Below are positions 36,027-47,371 of a DNA stretch of 64,000 nt, piece after piece. This stretch comes from Edaphochlamys debaryana (lineage: Eukaryota; Chlorophyta; Chlorophyceae; Chlamydomonadales): assembly GCA_016858145.1 (NCBI GenBank), contig JAEHOE010000021.1, positions 248,001-312,000 of the forward strand, read 5' to 3'. The position numbers and the translations under genes were made by a program. The notes below the pieces were generated by a model. That model saw only the letters and a program-made list of their open reading frames with translations. It did not search any database and was not told where the DNA came from. The stretch's first letter is position 1. Each line of letters begins with the position of its first letter.

Positions 36027-37405
36027 TCAGTAGTAGCCGCGGCCGCGCTTGGCGGCGGCGGCCGTGGGCTTTGAGACACGCTTGCCCAGGAGCACCGGGG
36101 GCGGCGGCGGCGCGGCGGTGCGGGGGCCGGGCGCCATGTTGGCCGGGTTGAGCTGGCCGGTGCGGCGGAAGCGGGTGCCGCAGGCGTTGCAGAGCGTGGG
36201 GCGGTGCGCGGGGCCGCGGCGCCACTGGGGCGACTCTGCGGGGCACGAAGCAGCGGCGAGGCAGGGGAGGGGGTGAGGAGGGAAGTCGGCTGTGGCCAGG
36301 CACTACCTCGCACTACAGCCAGGCGATGGAGCGCGAGCACACCATGGTCATGAATTGGGTCGGCACACGACAGTATAGCCCAAGGGCAGTTGGCATGGGC
36401 ACATGTTTCTAGAGGTGGAGCATGCAGCAGGCCATGAGTGCGCGCTTTGGAGGCCACCAGTTCAGGCGAGTGACCCCAGGCCAGGCCAAGCCCGCGGCGA
36501 GTCTCACCGGTGGCGCCGCAGTGGTCGCAGGGGCCGCCCGTCTTGTGGTGGAAAGCGCGGGGGGCGGGGGCCGCGGGGGCTGCCTCAGCCACCTCTGCAG
36601 CGCCCTCCTCGGCCTGCGCCTGCTCCGCCGCCTGCACAGCGGCCGCGTAGGCCCAGGCCTGCCCCGCCAGCACCGCCGCCGAGTCGACCGCACCCGCGCC
36701 TGCGCGAGCGCTGGTGCCGTCCGAGGCGGAGGCCGGGTCCGAGTCAGCCGCCGCGTCGCCAGAGCCCTGGTCGCTGGCGTTACCGCTGGCGGCCGGGGAG
36801 GGCTCGAGCGGGCTGCCGCACCGTGCGGGCGCCGAGGGCTGCTCGAGCGGGCTGGGGCACGTCGAGCCGGCCACGGACGCCGCCCCGGCCGCGCAGCAGC
36901 CGCCGCCCGAAATATCCGAGCGGCGGGGGGGCGCGGGCTGGGGCGCGGGGAGGTCGACCATCTCGAGGGCCTGCACGGCCTTCTCGAAGCACACGCTGGC
37001 CGCGACGAACTCGTCCTCGCCCGAGAGCACCGTGAAGGCGGGACACGCGGGCGCGAGGGGCTCGGGCAGCGCGCCGAGGAGGGGCTGCGTTGCGGCGAGG
37101 CCGTTGCTGAGAGCGCAGGGGCACGAGGCCGCGCGCTGGTGGGGACAGGCAGTAGCGGCTTGTACGTTTTCCTGCCCCGGCAGGTAGCTGTCCTCCGGGA
37201 TGAGGAAGCACGCGCGAGAGCTGCACGTGAGGCAGTCCTCGGCGTCCAGGAAGGACGCGCTACGCTGGGCGCACACGGGCTTGGTGGAGCATCCAGCCGC
37301 CCACGAATTTGCCCCGTTGCATACGCGCTCCACAAGCGGCGCTGCGCTTGCCGAGAAGAAGGCAGAGAGCACAGAGCTCGACTCAAAGGCAGGAGCCGGG
37401 GCCAT
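36027..37405 (-). CDS. GATA-type zinc-finger protein
   Basis: Putative DNA-binding transcription factor. Two minus-strand exons, 37405-36508 and 36235-36027, join in phase to give 368 residues. The finger is created by the splice: CDHC (Cys293, Cys296) ends exon 1, and ESPQWRRGPAHRPTLCNACG (Cys315, Cys318) opens exon 2. This is a C-x2-C-x18-C-x2-C class IV finger as in plant and algal GATA factors, which bind WGATAR. The finger is near the C terminus and is followed by a short basic tail (KRVSKPTAAAAKRGRGYY). The N-terminal 290 residues are Ala/Ser-rich and hold several Cys (e.g. CLTCSSRAC) without a recognised second domain. An antisense copy of the exon-2 finger sits in the NACHT-WD40 gene (22273-22342). 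The start at 37405 is the first in-frame ATG of a long open frame. Confidence 0.88.
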
Positions 37406-39679
37406 TTTGCTCTTTATGCTGCTCTTTGTGCTCAGCGCGCACTTGGTTGCCGGTCAGCAAGGCCTGCGAGCGACAGGTGCAATGCCGGCGCGCATGGGCT
37501 TAGAATGCATGACCCAGGTGGTTCAGAGTCGAGGGGGACCCAGAGGGCGAGGCGCGTGCGCGGCTGCAAGTGCAGGCGCTCCGACCCGCGACGACCCGCG
37601 CGCGCACAGGCCCGGCTTGCGACCCCCCCACGCCGTGCGTCGCCCCCGGGCCCCGCTAAAAGATAGGTTTTGCATGTTAGCGTGCCTCGAGTCGAGGGTT
37701 GCAGGAAGCTAGACCCGCGAGTTAGCATCCCGCGGAGTTGGGCTAACCCACACCTACGCTAGCCGGCCCACGAAGTGCACAGGAGACACCTAGGAAGCCT
37801 CGCGAATATTTTCAGCGTCCGGGGCGGCGATGGGAAAGCGCTGCAGCCACGCGAAAGCATCCTATAGGCGAGTCCATGAAAGCCCGCGCCCGTCGACGGG
37901 CCCAGCACAGGTCGCGCGCCGCTCGCGTATTCTTACCAGGGGATAGCGGTGCGGGAGGCACTCCTCGCGGGCCGCTTGCTGCGCCGAGCTGCGTTGGGAT
38001 GCGAACTGAGGTGAGGGGAAGCCCGCGGCCGACAAGTAAGGGTGCGGTCGAAGGGCTTGTGGTGTGTGTTTTGTGAGGAAGTGGGGAATATGTGCGTGTG
38101 ACGGCACGGTCGCGCGGCCCTTAGCTTTGGTCAGCGAGCATCGGGGTGCCCAACCGGGACACGGGTGCGCGACGTCCGAACCACTTCCCACTTCCTTGCA
38201 CAAATGGTCCTGAAGCCCATAGCAGAAGGGCTGCGGCCCTCACGCGTGTGACCCGCGGCGTCTACGTCCTCCCACTCTTCTTGTCCTGATGTCCGCATTC
38301 CAGAGCTGGGTACCCAGCCCAGCCACCACACCCGTTGCGTCCCGCGCGGTAGAAAAGCATGTGCCGTCGCTTGTCCTGTCGCGCTGTCGTAGGGGCGACT
38401 CAGGGTTTCGAGCGAGTGGCCCATGCGACATGCTCACATGTGTGGTGAGTTTCCAAGTCCCGGGGCAGCGCAAGAGCGCGCGCAAGAGCACCTTAAAACT
38501 TCACAAGCAGACGCCCATGTCCATGTGTACGTTCGGCGTGTACGTGCGGGTTTCGGGGTTCGTGACCGAAATGACTGGACTTGACGGCCCCGGCCGAAAG
38601 CTGGGGGCCTAGGTGGCCGGGCGCCGTCACGTTCAGCTGGATGGTTAAAAGCAAAGCGCAATGGAGCTGGATGGTTGAACAGCAGGTACTGCAGCGTCCG
38701 CCCCAGCGGGCAGAGGCTGTCATCCTACTTCCTCCAATACGCCCCTGTTGAGGAGAGGGGTTGAGGGCTGCACGGAGCCAGACTCGAACATTGGGCCCCC
38801 TGGGGGGGACCACGGGGCGCAGCCCTTTTCCTGCCTTCGGGCAGCCACCCTTGTCGAGGCCTGGGTGGACGGCAGGAGCCGCAGCTTCAGGACCGTAAGC
38901 TCATCCTCCGTCCTCCAATGTCGCCCCTGCCTGACGCCCCCCTTCCTCCTCTGCCTCTCCTTGACCCATCTCCATCATCCGTCCCCCGAGCACAGCACGC
39001 CCCGCGGTCTTCCACCGCAGGGGGTGCAGGCCACAACCTGGTCCGGCCCGGCCACTAGTCCAGGGGGCCGGAGATGCAACAAAGGCCACACAACGGCTCA
39101 CTGGACACACATCCCTTTGGCCCACGGCCCGTATGGGAGTTCACGGCAAATGCCCTTTCCGTGAAACAACAACAACAACAACAACCACAAAGTCTCCAGA
39201 CGACGGAGCAGGCTGATTGGGTTCCAAGCCCTGCTGTAGGGCCGGCCGGCTTCCCATGCTTCCTCGGCTACCCGAGCAGCCCCTAGCCCAGCCACTCGCC
39301 TCTGCTCCTCACTCCGCCTTCATACCCTCCCCCTCCCCCTGCCACCGTGGGGGCGGAGACCGCACAAACCACACTCGCCACACGCTGAGTGCGGGCAGTC
39401 CTTGTCCCTTCTGCTCCTCCCTGCTTGCCTGCACTGCCATGCACGCCACTAGGTGGACCCTTGGATCCTGACCCTTGAATCCTGACAATGGTGTCTGTCT
39501 TCCTCATGACAGGGACCAGACCGGACGGATCTTGTGGCCTTCCATTTGGCATCCACTACCTCGAACTGGCAGGGCCTACTTGGGCGAAGGTGCAGGCGGG
39601 GCAGGTGGCAGGGAGGGCACGCCTCTGATTGGATCCTTCGATGCTGACCAAGCGTCGGGGCTGCATGCAGCTGGCGGGC

Positions 39680-39684
39680 TTACA
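39680..39684 (-). terminator. Candidate poly(A) signal for the GDPD gene
   Basis: TTACA on + (TGTAA on -), about 495 bp past the GDPD stop codon. A second TTACA at 40148-40152 is only 27 bp past the stop. Confidence 0.3.
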
Positions 39685-39820
39685 AGATAGGATCACTCAT
39701 TTGGTTGTGAGGATCACACTCCCACACGAGCATGCAGCCATGGGGCCGCTCCTCTTCATCCCAGCCCGCCACGTGCCCAACAGAGCTCACTGTCGCTGTG
39801 CCCTGTTCCGCTACCGCTAC

Positions 39821-39910
39821 CCTGGGCCCCTGCATCCTGGATCCTGGGATCCTGGGCCCCTGAAACCTGGGCCCCTGCATCCTGGATCCTGGGATCCTGG
39901 GCCCCTGGAA
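39821..39910 (+). repeat. 45-bp direct repeat rich in GGATCC/GGGCCC
   Basis: Two 45-bp units start at 39821 and 39866. They are built from CCTGGGCCCCTG and CCTGGATCCTGGGATCCTGG, so each unit is itself partly palindromic. Confidence 0.9.
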
Positions 39911-40178
39911 GCTTGGAACCTGGAACCTGGAACCCGGCGCGCACCACACACACGCCGAGCTGGCCGGCCGGACCGGCCGCTACCCACCGCGCCTACGCTT
40001 CCCCGGCTCACGCGAGCGGCCCTTCACACGAGCCAGCTTCGACCACCAGTATGTCTGGCATCAAGGACCAGCCCGCTTCTTTCTTGCTACTAACACAGGG
40101 CCGAGCTAAGCGTACTCGGCTTTCTGCCGAGCTGCCGTCTCCGTGGCTTACACGAGCAGCCCTCACCACGCACCGGGT

Positions 40179-43100
40179 TCAGGGCCCTGGCAGGCCCCGC
40201 GCCAGCCCCGGCGGCGGCGCCAGGGGCCTGCCCGCCCCTGCGCCCGCCCCTGTGGGCCCCCCTGTGCCCCCCACGTATGCCACCAGGCGGGAGGGGGCAT
40301 CGGTGGCGATGGCGTTGGCGCCCGCGAGCCTGGGGTGGGGGGACGAGAGGGGCAGCATGAAGAGATGGTGGGATGAAGCCCTGCTCAGGCCCTGACTCAG
40401 GGAGGTGGTTAGAAAGGGTGGGTGGAGGAGGGGCACTGCCTGCCTCGGCCCCCCCCCCCCCCCCCCCCGCTGCCAAGCCCCAGCTGCACCTCCCTCCGAA
40501 CCCCGCCACCCCCCCCCACCGCCCCCTCGGCCCCCACCTGCACGCACGCCTCGAACCCCTCGGCGCAGTTGAGCCCTCCCCAGCCCCACCCTCCCATCCA
40601 TAACCCATAACCCTGAACCCATGATTCAGGTTCCATGATCCATGCACGCTTTCAGCTTGCCGTGCCCCCCCCCACACACACACGCACCAGCTCTAGTCTA
40701 CCTCACTATTACCAGCTACAAACTACGGCTCCGACGCGGCTCCAGCGGCGACACAAACGTAACGGGTTCGGGATGGGCGGGATGGGTCGGGCTTCGGTTT
40801 CCTCGGGCTTTCGGTTCCGTATCTAAGGCCGGCCGGCTAACTTCCGCGCCTGAGACACCCAGGCTCATGCGAGCAGCCCTTCACACACGCACCTGCACGC
40901 CTCGAACCTGTCGGGGCTGTTGAGCCCCCCGAACAGCACCACCGCCACCCCCCGGGCGTTGAGCGCGCGGAAGGCCGGGGCGTGGGGGGTGAGGTAGTAG
41001 GCGGCGCGCAGGCGCAGTTCCACCAGCCGGGTCCCAACAGGGCGGTCTTGGCCAGGGGGCGAGGGCGGGTTACGCGGGGCTCCCAAACCCCCGCCGGCCT
41101 CCACGTCCACGGCCCCCTCGCCATGCCCCGACCCCACACCCAGCGGCCCCCCACCAGCCGCCTGCCCCTGCCCCTCTGCGCCTGCCTCGGCCTCAGCCTC
41201 GGCCCCAGCCTCGCGCCCCGCCCGCCGAGTCCCGTCGCGTGGCTCCCGCCGCCACAGGAGGCGCCGGCACATGGACGTGTGTAGCCACGTGGGCAGGCGC
41301 AGGGGGGGCCACGTGGGCAGCCGTACGCGCAGGGCGATCTGCCCCAGGTGCAGGCGCCAGGGCAGCACCAGGGCTGACTCATACAGGTGCAGCCGGGGGA
41401 GCAGGCCCAGCCGGTGGCAGGCCTTGGGGGATGGGGGGGGGAGGGAGATGGGGGAGTGGAGAAAGGCGGGCACCTTTTGAGCCCCCGTGGCCTCGCCTCC
41501 CTTCTTCAACAAGAGGTCGGGCGTTGGAGACACTACGGCCCAGTCACAACCTTCCTACGCCTCTCCCCTTTCCATCCCTCTCCCCGCCATCCCTCCTCCC
41601 CGCCCCCCCCCTATGCTCACCAGCACCACCAGCGCCCTCTGCATGCTGGCGAAGAGCGGCACCCCCGGCGCCGCCGCCGCGCAGGCCGCGGTCGTGGCCG
41701 CCCGGAAGGAGCCCAACAGCAGGCGGTGGGGGTGGCCGGGGCGGGCGGCGGCGAGGGCGGCCACCGCCGCCACCAGGGCGGGATCGTGGATCTTGATGTC
41801 GACCTGACAGGGGGGGGAGAGGGAGGGGGGGGGGAAAGGAGGGCGGTTAAAGGGGAGGGGTGGCCAAGGTCGCTGAGCTGAGCGCCGCGCAGGGGCATGG
41901 GAGCAACCTCGAATTCGCCTGTCTATAAACCGGATGAAACCAGTAGGCCGGAGACACACGCAAGCGCAGGCCAGGGGCGGGGAAGGCTTTGACTCAGCAC
42001 CCCCCCCCCCCCGCCCCGGCCCACCTGCACCGGCACGTGGGGGAAGGCGTCGAAGACCTCCTCCAGCAGCGGGATGCGGTCGTACTCGTCGGCAGCAGCG
42101 GCCCCATCCAGCCCCTGCCCCTGCCCCTCGTTGCCCTCGCGCTCCCCTTTGACCTCCCCTGGTGCCGGTCCCTCGCTGCCCTCCTCCCCCCGCCACCTCG
42201 CCGGACACCCGTCAGCGGCCAAAGGGAAGGGCAGAGAGGGCAAGGAGCAGGAGGCAGCGGCGAGGGCGTTTGGGGAGGCGGATGGGGGGTCGAGGGGATG
42301 GGTCGAGGGCGATAGGCAGAGGAAAGAAGGCGGGCGGGAGAAGGGCGCGGCGGCGGCGTTGGAGGCGACGCGGAAGAAGCCAGCGGTCAGGCGGGATGCG
42401 CCGTCGCCGCCCGCGCTGCCCCAAGCCCCGCTGCTGCCGTCGCCTCCGCTGCCGCTGCCGCTGCTGCCGCCGACGGGGCTGCTGCCGCCTCCGTCACCGT
42501 AGCCACTGCCGCCGCCGCAGCTGCTGACGTCACTGCTGCCGCCTCCACTGCCGCCTCCGCTGCCGCTGCCGCTGCCGCTGTCAGGGGTGCGGGAGGGGCC
42601 AGGGCCTGGGGCGGTGGCGGTGCCGCAGAGGGCGTGGCTACTGGGAGGGCTGGGCGGGTGGGGGCCGCTGCGGTGCCCACTGCTGCTGCGCTGCCCCGTT
42701 GGAGCCACGGGGGCAAGCTCCAGCGAAGCGGTGGTGGGTCGTGGGGGCGGGTTGGGGGTTGGGGTGGGGGCCTGCGTGGTGGTGGTGTGGGGGGGGGGGC
42801 GCGGGGGTTTGGACATGTGAGGTGGCCAGCTTGCAGGAGGCGGACTGCGGACCTCCATCCAATCTCGCCCCATCCTCGATTGTCGAGTCCCCGTCGCTTC
42901 CTTCCTCCCGTGCCGAGAATTACGCCCCACCTTCCATCCGGCTCTGTCACGCCCCCCACCCTCCCCCACCTGGTTCTCGCACTTGCGGACGTCACTTCTC
43001 GCACCCCGCGGCCCCAACTGGTTCTCGCACTTGCGGACGTCACTATTGGGGCATACGCCTCCGCCGCCCTTGTTTCCGCCTCCGCCGCCCTTGTTTCCGC

Positions 43101-46100
43101 CTCCGCCGCCCTTGCCTCCGCCGTCCTTGCCCCCGCCCGGTCGCCTGTAGGGGCTGCTGCCCGGCGGCGGGGGGCGCAGGCGCGGGAGCTGGTTCCAGTC
43201 CAGATCGGCGATGCGCAGCCCCGAGAGGGGGGTGCCGGGCGGGGGGTGCGGGGAGGAGGAGGCCGGGGAGGAGGAGGGAGGGGAGGCTGCTGGGCGTTGA
43301 GGCGGAGGGGAAAACGGAGCGGGCGGGGGAGACGGCGGCGAGAGCGAGGCCCCTGAGGGGGGGCCGCCGGGCGCTGCCACGGGCGAGGGGAGGTGCCTGA
43401 GAGGGCGAGGAGGTGCCGGGGTTGGGGCACCAGGGGCCGGGGCCCGAGGGGCGGGGTGGGTCCCGGGCGCTGCCAGCCGGCCCAGGGTGGCATCGTGGAA
43501 GACCACCACGCGGCCGTCACGGGTGAGCTTGGGGGGGGGGGAGAGGGGACAGGGGGGGAGAGGGTGACGAGGACTCGGGGAGGGGAGGCTGGGTGGGGAG
43601 GTCAGCGCACGGGCGAGCGGCAAAGGGCGCATGCGCGGGCTCTCCTACACGTGGCTGGCATCTGGCGGTTCCGCCCGCCCCCAGCACACATGCATCCCCG
43701 GAGAGAGAGATGACAGTTGCCCAGCCCTGGCCCTGGCCCCGAACCATCCGCTCTCCTCGCAGAGAAGGGTGTGTGGGTGCTCCCGAAGCGTAAGACTCTC
43801 CTGCATCAATCTTCTTGCCCCAATCAGCTCGCACCGCTTTCCTCCCTCGGGCCTCCCCCTTCCCCTCCATCCCCCCTCCCCCCACCGCCCCACCCCTCAC
43901 CCCCCACCTGCACGTCCAGCTCGAGCAGGTCCGCCCCCACCGCCACCGAGTGACGGAAGGCCGTGAGCGTGTTCTCAATCAGGGGCAGGCGGTGGGCGCA
44001 GGCGTAGCAGGCGCAGGGGCGGGGGGCAGGGCCGAGGTCGGGGGATCCCACGCCGCTGCCGGGCTCTCCTCCGCCCCCGCCGCCCCGTCCCCCTCTTATG
44101 GGGCCAGTTGCACTGGCGGTAGCGCCAGCGCCGCCATCTCCGCCGGCGCCATCGGTGTCATGGGCCGGTGCGGGTGACGGCGCCAGCGGCGGCCGCAGCG
44201 AAGCACACCGCGGCCGGAGCTCGGGCGGTGGCGCGGGCTGAGGTGTGGGGAGGGCGGGGGTGGGGTCCAGGGGCCCCCCGCGGTGCGCGTACACGGCGAT
44301 GGGGAAGGCGATTGGGGGGTGCGGGCGGGGCGGCAGCGGTGGTGCCGGGGGTGGACGAGGGGGCGGGGGCGGGGGCGTCCCCGAGCCATGGGCAGGGGCG
44401 GTGCTCGAAGGCGGTACGCTGCCGTACTGGGCCCGCGCCGGGCCGTCACGGCGCCAGGGCCGCGCCCAGGCCCAGGCCCAGGGCTGAGCGTTGACCGGGC
44501 TGAGTTCCGTACCAGTATCTGCACTGGTCTCGTGCAGAGAAGACGTAGCAGCAGCGGAAGCCTCTGGGGGCAGCGGCGGCGGCGGCGCCGTGGGCCCGCC
44601 GGCCGTGCAGCGAACGTGCAGGCTGCCGCCGCCGCCGCCGCCGCCGCCGCCAGCGGCGGGCTTGGCTTCAGCTGCTGCTATTAGGGCGACGGCGTCGGCG
44701 TCGGCTCTTAAGCCCCGTCCGTCGGCTTCCAGGTCCCCCGCCCCCAGTCCTCGAGCCCTCGCCTCCGACGGCCCCCCCGCTGGAGCCCCGGCTCTGGCTG
44801 CCACGGCGGGTGCTGCAGCCATCGGCGCCGTCGAGTCGGCCGCCGCCGCCACCGCCGCCGGCGCGCACGGCTCGGCAGCGGCCGCCGCCGCCGCCGCCGC
44901 CGCCGCCGGGTCTAGGGGACGCCAGCGGAAGGCGGTGCCTGGGTGAGGGGACGCGGTTGCAGTCGCAGACAAACAACAGGTGTTACAGGCATTCAGCCAA
45001 CCTGCAAGTACGGCCAGTTGTGAAAGGCCTGGAGTGTGACCACAAGCCACGTTCCCTCGCCTGCTTTGACCTCCCGTAATTCCCCGCTACACCGCACCCG
45101 GACCGGAGGTCGGGCCAGGGGCTGCGGGAGCGTCTCACCGACCCCTAACCTCCTTCATCCCTCGTTAACCAGAACCCCCTTGATCTGGCCCCCCTCCCCC
45201 CTCCCCCCTCCCCCGCGCCCCCCCCCCCACTCAGCTCACCCAGGGGGTCGGGCCAGGCCAGGGGGTGCAGCAGCAGCAGGTACAGCAGCATGCCGCCGTA
45301 GAAGAGGAGCGACCACACGGCCTGGGAGGGGTGGGTGGAGGGGTGGGTGGAGGGGGGGGGGGACGGAGGGAAAAGGGCGTCAGGGCGTCCGCGTCGCTCG
45401 CCCGCACATTCTTAGCCGCACACCCATCACAGTTGCCCGCCGCCCTTGCTGCCGCACACTCACTCCCGCCCCCCCCCCCGCCCCCCCCCCCCCTCCCCCC
45501 CTCCTCACCACCAGCTGCCGCACCACCGGCGCCCCCAGCCAGGCGCAGGCGTTGGACAGCTCCAGGGTCACCACACGCGCCCCCTCCCCCCCTGGCCCCT
45601 GCCCCTGCCCGTGCCCCTGGTCCTCTGCCTGCTCCTGCCCCCGCCCAGCGTCAGTCCACGTCTCCAGCGCCATCCCCCGGTCCCCAGGGCTCAGCCGCCC
45701 GGGGCCATCCGCTGCCTCTGCCACCGCCGCCGCCGAAGGAGCCCCCGCACTGGCCCACCGCTTCTCCAAGCTCGCCGCCCCGGCGCCGGGCGACCCCAGC
45801 GCGCTGTGCTCGCCCGCACGCCCCGAGTAGTCTACCCGCCGGGTCCCCTGCACAAGGCGCCCGGCGGGCCCCGGTCCGCCCGCACCAGGGTCCGGCCGCC
45901 GGGTCGCCGGCTGGAGGGGCCCGGAGGTGAGCTGAAGGTGCACTGACGCCGGCGCCGGCGCTGCGGCCGGCAGCGGAGAGGTGACCGGGTCGTAAGGCGG
46001 CAGCGCTGGGTCCGGCACTGGGGCCTGCAGGGTCGCGGGAGCAGGTCCGGGCCGTGGCGAGGCCGGGGCCGGGGCCTGGTGGCAGGCTGGGTTGGCAGGG

Positions 46101-46186
46101 AGAGGGCTGCAGGCGGGGGATGGAGGGGGGGCGGGGGGTGGAGGAGGAGCGCCGGGCGGGGCCTCAGCGGCCGCGACTGGCGCCAT
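40179..46186 (-). CDS. GDPD1-type glycerophosphodiester phosphodiesterase (lysophospholipase D-like)
   Basis: Membrane-anchored metal-dependent phosphodiesterase. Minus-strand exons: 46186 (or in-frame 46345)-45509, 45321-45240, 44938-43908, 43527-42025, 41803-41621, 41422-40893 and 40329-40179, phase-consistent, about 1385 residues. Exon 2 is one transmembrane span (AVWSLLFYGGMLLYLLLHPL). Catalytic core: FPIAVYAHRGG; IENTLTAFRHSVAVGADLLE; LTRDGRVVVFHD; IPLLEEVFDAFPHVPVQVDI; LAGANAIATDAPSRL near the C terminus. The LLEEVFDAFP...VDIKI and SMQRALVVL segments match animal GDPD1/GDPD3 (GDE4/7), which cleave lysophospholipids to lysophosphatidate. The core is split by very long Ala/Gly/Pro/Ser-rich insertions: about 95 residues between AHRGG and ENT, and about 450 between FHD and PLLEEVF. 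Part of the second (42860-43130) may be an unrecognised intron. Acceptors of exons 4 and 6 are AAG, not CAG. Confidence 0.82.
40536..40577 (-). repeat. Copy of GDPD exon 6 end with donor
   Basis: On the minus strand it reads GGGCTCAAC...GGGTTCGAGGCGTGCGTGCAG/GTGGGG, matching the exon 6 end (40890-40928: GGGGCTCAACAGCCCCGACA followed by GGTTCGAGGCGTGCAG) with substitutions and a 4-base insertion. It lies in the last intron. Using it as an exon would break the phase that joins exon 6 to exon 7, so it is not called coding. Confidence 0.7.
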
Positions 46187-46345
46187 TCGGGCCGCGACCG
46201 AGGCACGGTGCCGCGACCCGCTTGCAGCAGGCCGATATGGCAAGCTGCGCTCACGGCTCGAGTACCGGTTGTGAGGGAGCGCCTCTAAGCGTGCAGAGGC
46301 GTGCGAGCGGTTGCTCAGGGGCACTGCGTGCCGGGTACCCCACAC

Positions 46346-47371
46346 GGATTGACGGCTGCCTGCCAGCGGGGCCCCGCGACGTCACCCCAGGCGCCCGGCA
46401 ACTCAATATTTGTCGCTTCATGTTGACGTGTCGTCCTCAACCCGCAGCTAGGTATCGCCTGACTGCGCCAACGGGGCGAGAGGGACAACGTTCGAGGGCA
46501 GTCAAAGGCAGACTTGCGTGGATGCGGGGCGTGAAGGGTCGGATGCAGGGTTGGGGAAGGGTCATCGTCACCCACACGGGTTTGACCGCCGGGTTTTCCG
46601 CAACCGCAAGCGCCATCCTCACTTGGAGCCTTGCCGCTCCGTGCGGGCCACCCATGCGAGTGAAGCGGTATGGAAGACAGGGTCGGCGGCCGGGAGCGGG
46701 GGGACAGCCTTCCCATGCCTTGCCGTGCCTCAACACACACGTGACCAGCGCATGTCCTTGACGCCGTCCTGCCCCGCAACCACATGGGTCCATACCACAT
46801 CTCTGCATGCCGGGCCCTCTGGGCAGCCCCCCTGCTCACAGAGGGCCTCGCATCGACTCCCCACCCCACTCGGGCGCTACTAGGTCCACGTCCCCACAAG
46901 TCAACATCACATCTCGCACGAGCGCTCCTGCGCCCGCAGCCTGCCTGCTCAGTCAGCGTGCTCCTATGTTCCTAAGCCCATGCGCGGCCCAGGGGGAGCA
47001 CGGAGTCCCGCCCCCAGTCTTCTCGCGCTCGCGCTTTGCTCCCCTCCCCACCCCGGTATTCAGGGCGCCGCCTCCATCCCTCCGCCCTCTCCCACGGCGT
47101 CCCTGCTAACAGCACCCCTGCTCCTACCTAGCCTCCTCCCCCGTCCTCGACGCCCTAGCCGCCCCTGCTCCAAGCCTCTCCCCCCATCCTCCATCCCAGC
47201 CACTGACCGGCCCCTCGGCGCCTAGCCTGCGCGCCCCCGCCACAGCACCCTGCCGCACCCGCGGGGGTCGCTCCGGCCACATAGCGCCCATCCTCCGCCC
47301 TCTTGCCCGACACGTCCATCCCTCCACCATCTCGTACGGGCACGTCCGCCCTTCCGGGAAGGAAAGGAAGT
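46346..47371. other. Intergenic, GDPD promoter side
   Basis: 1 kb between the eIF3d stop and the GDPD start, both on the minus strand. No coding region is supported and no clear poly(A) signal for eIF3d was found by eye. Confidence 0.5.

Larger units (their letters stand above)
37406..40178. other. Intergenic region
   Basis: Promoter side of the GATA gene and 3' side of the GDPD gene. No gene is supported. An isolated exon-like stretch at 39510-39591 (+), bounded by CAG/ and /GTGCAG and encoding RPDGSCGLPFGIHYLELAG, has no recognised partner. It also contains a CAA microsatellite (about 39167-39188) and a 45-bp direct repeat (39821-39910). Confidence 0.45.

Noticed and set aside
38770..38800. 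GTTCGAGTCTGG on the minus strand, resembling a tRNA T-arm
   Set aside because: The flanking 5-bp stem does not pair and no D- or anticodon arm is found nearby. I found no tRNA or rRNA gene in the window by eye.
39510..39591. Exon-like stretch RPDGSCGLPFGIHYLELAG between CAG and GTGCAG
   Set aside because: No neighbouring exon continues it and no family was recognised; a single isolated exon is not enough for a gene call.
42860..43130. Possible extra intron in GDPD exon 4 (SDVRKCENQ repeated, non-family sequence)
   Set aside because: The frame stays open and no good GTGAGT/CAG pair that keeps phase was found by eye; left in the CDS with a warning.
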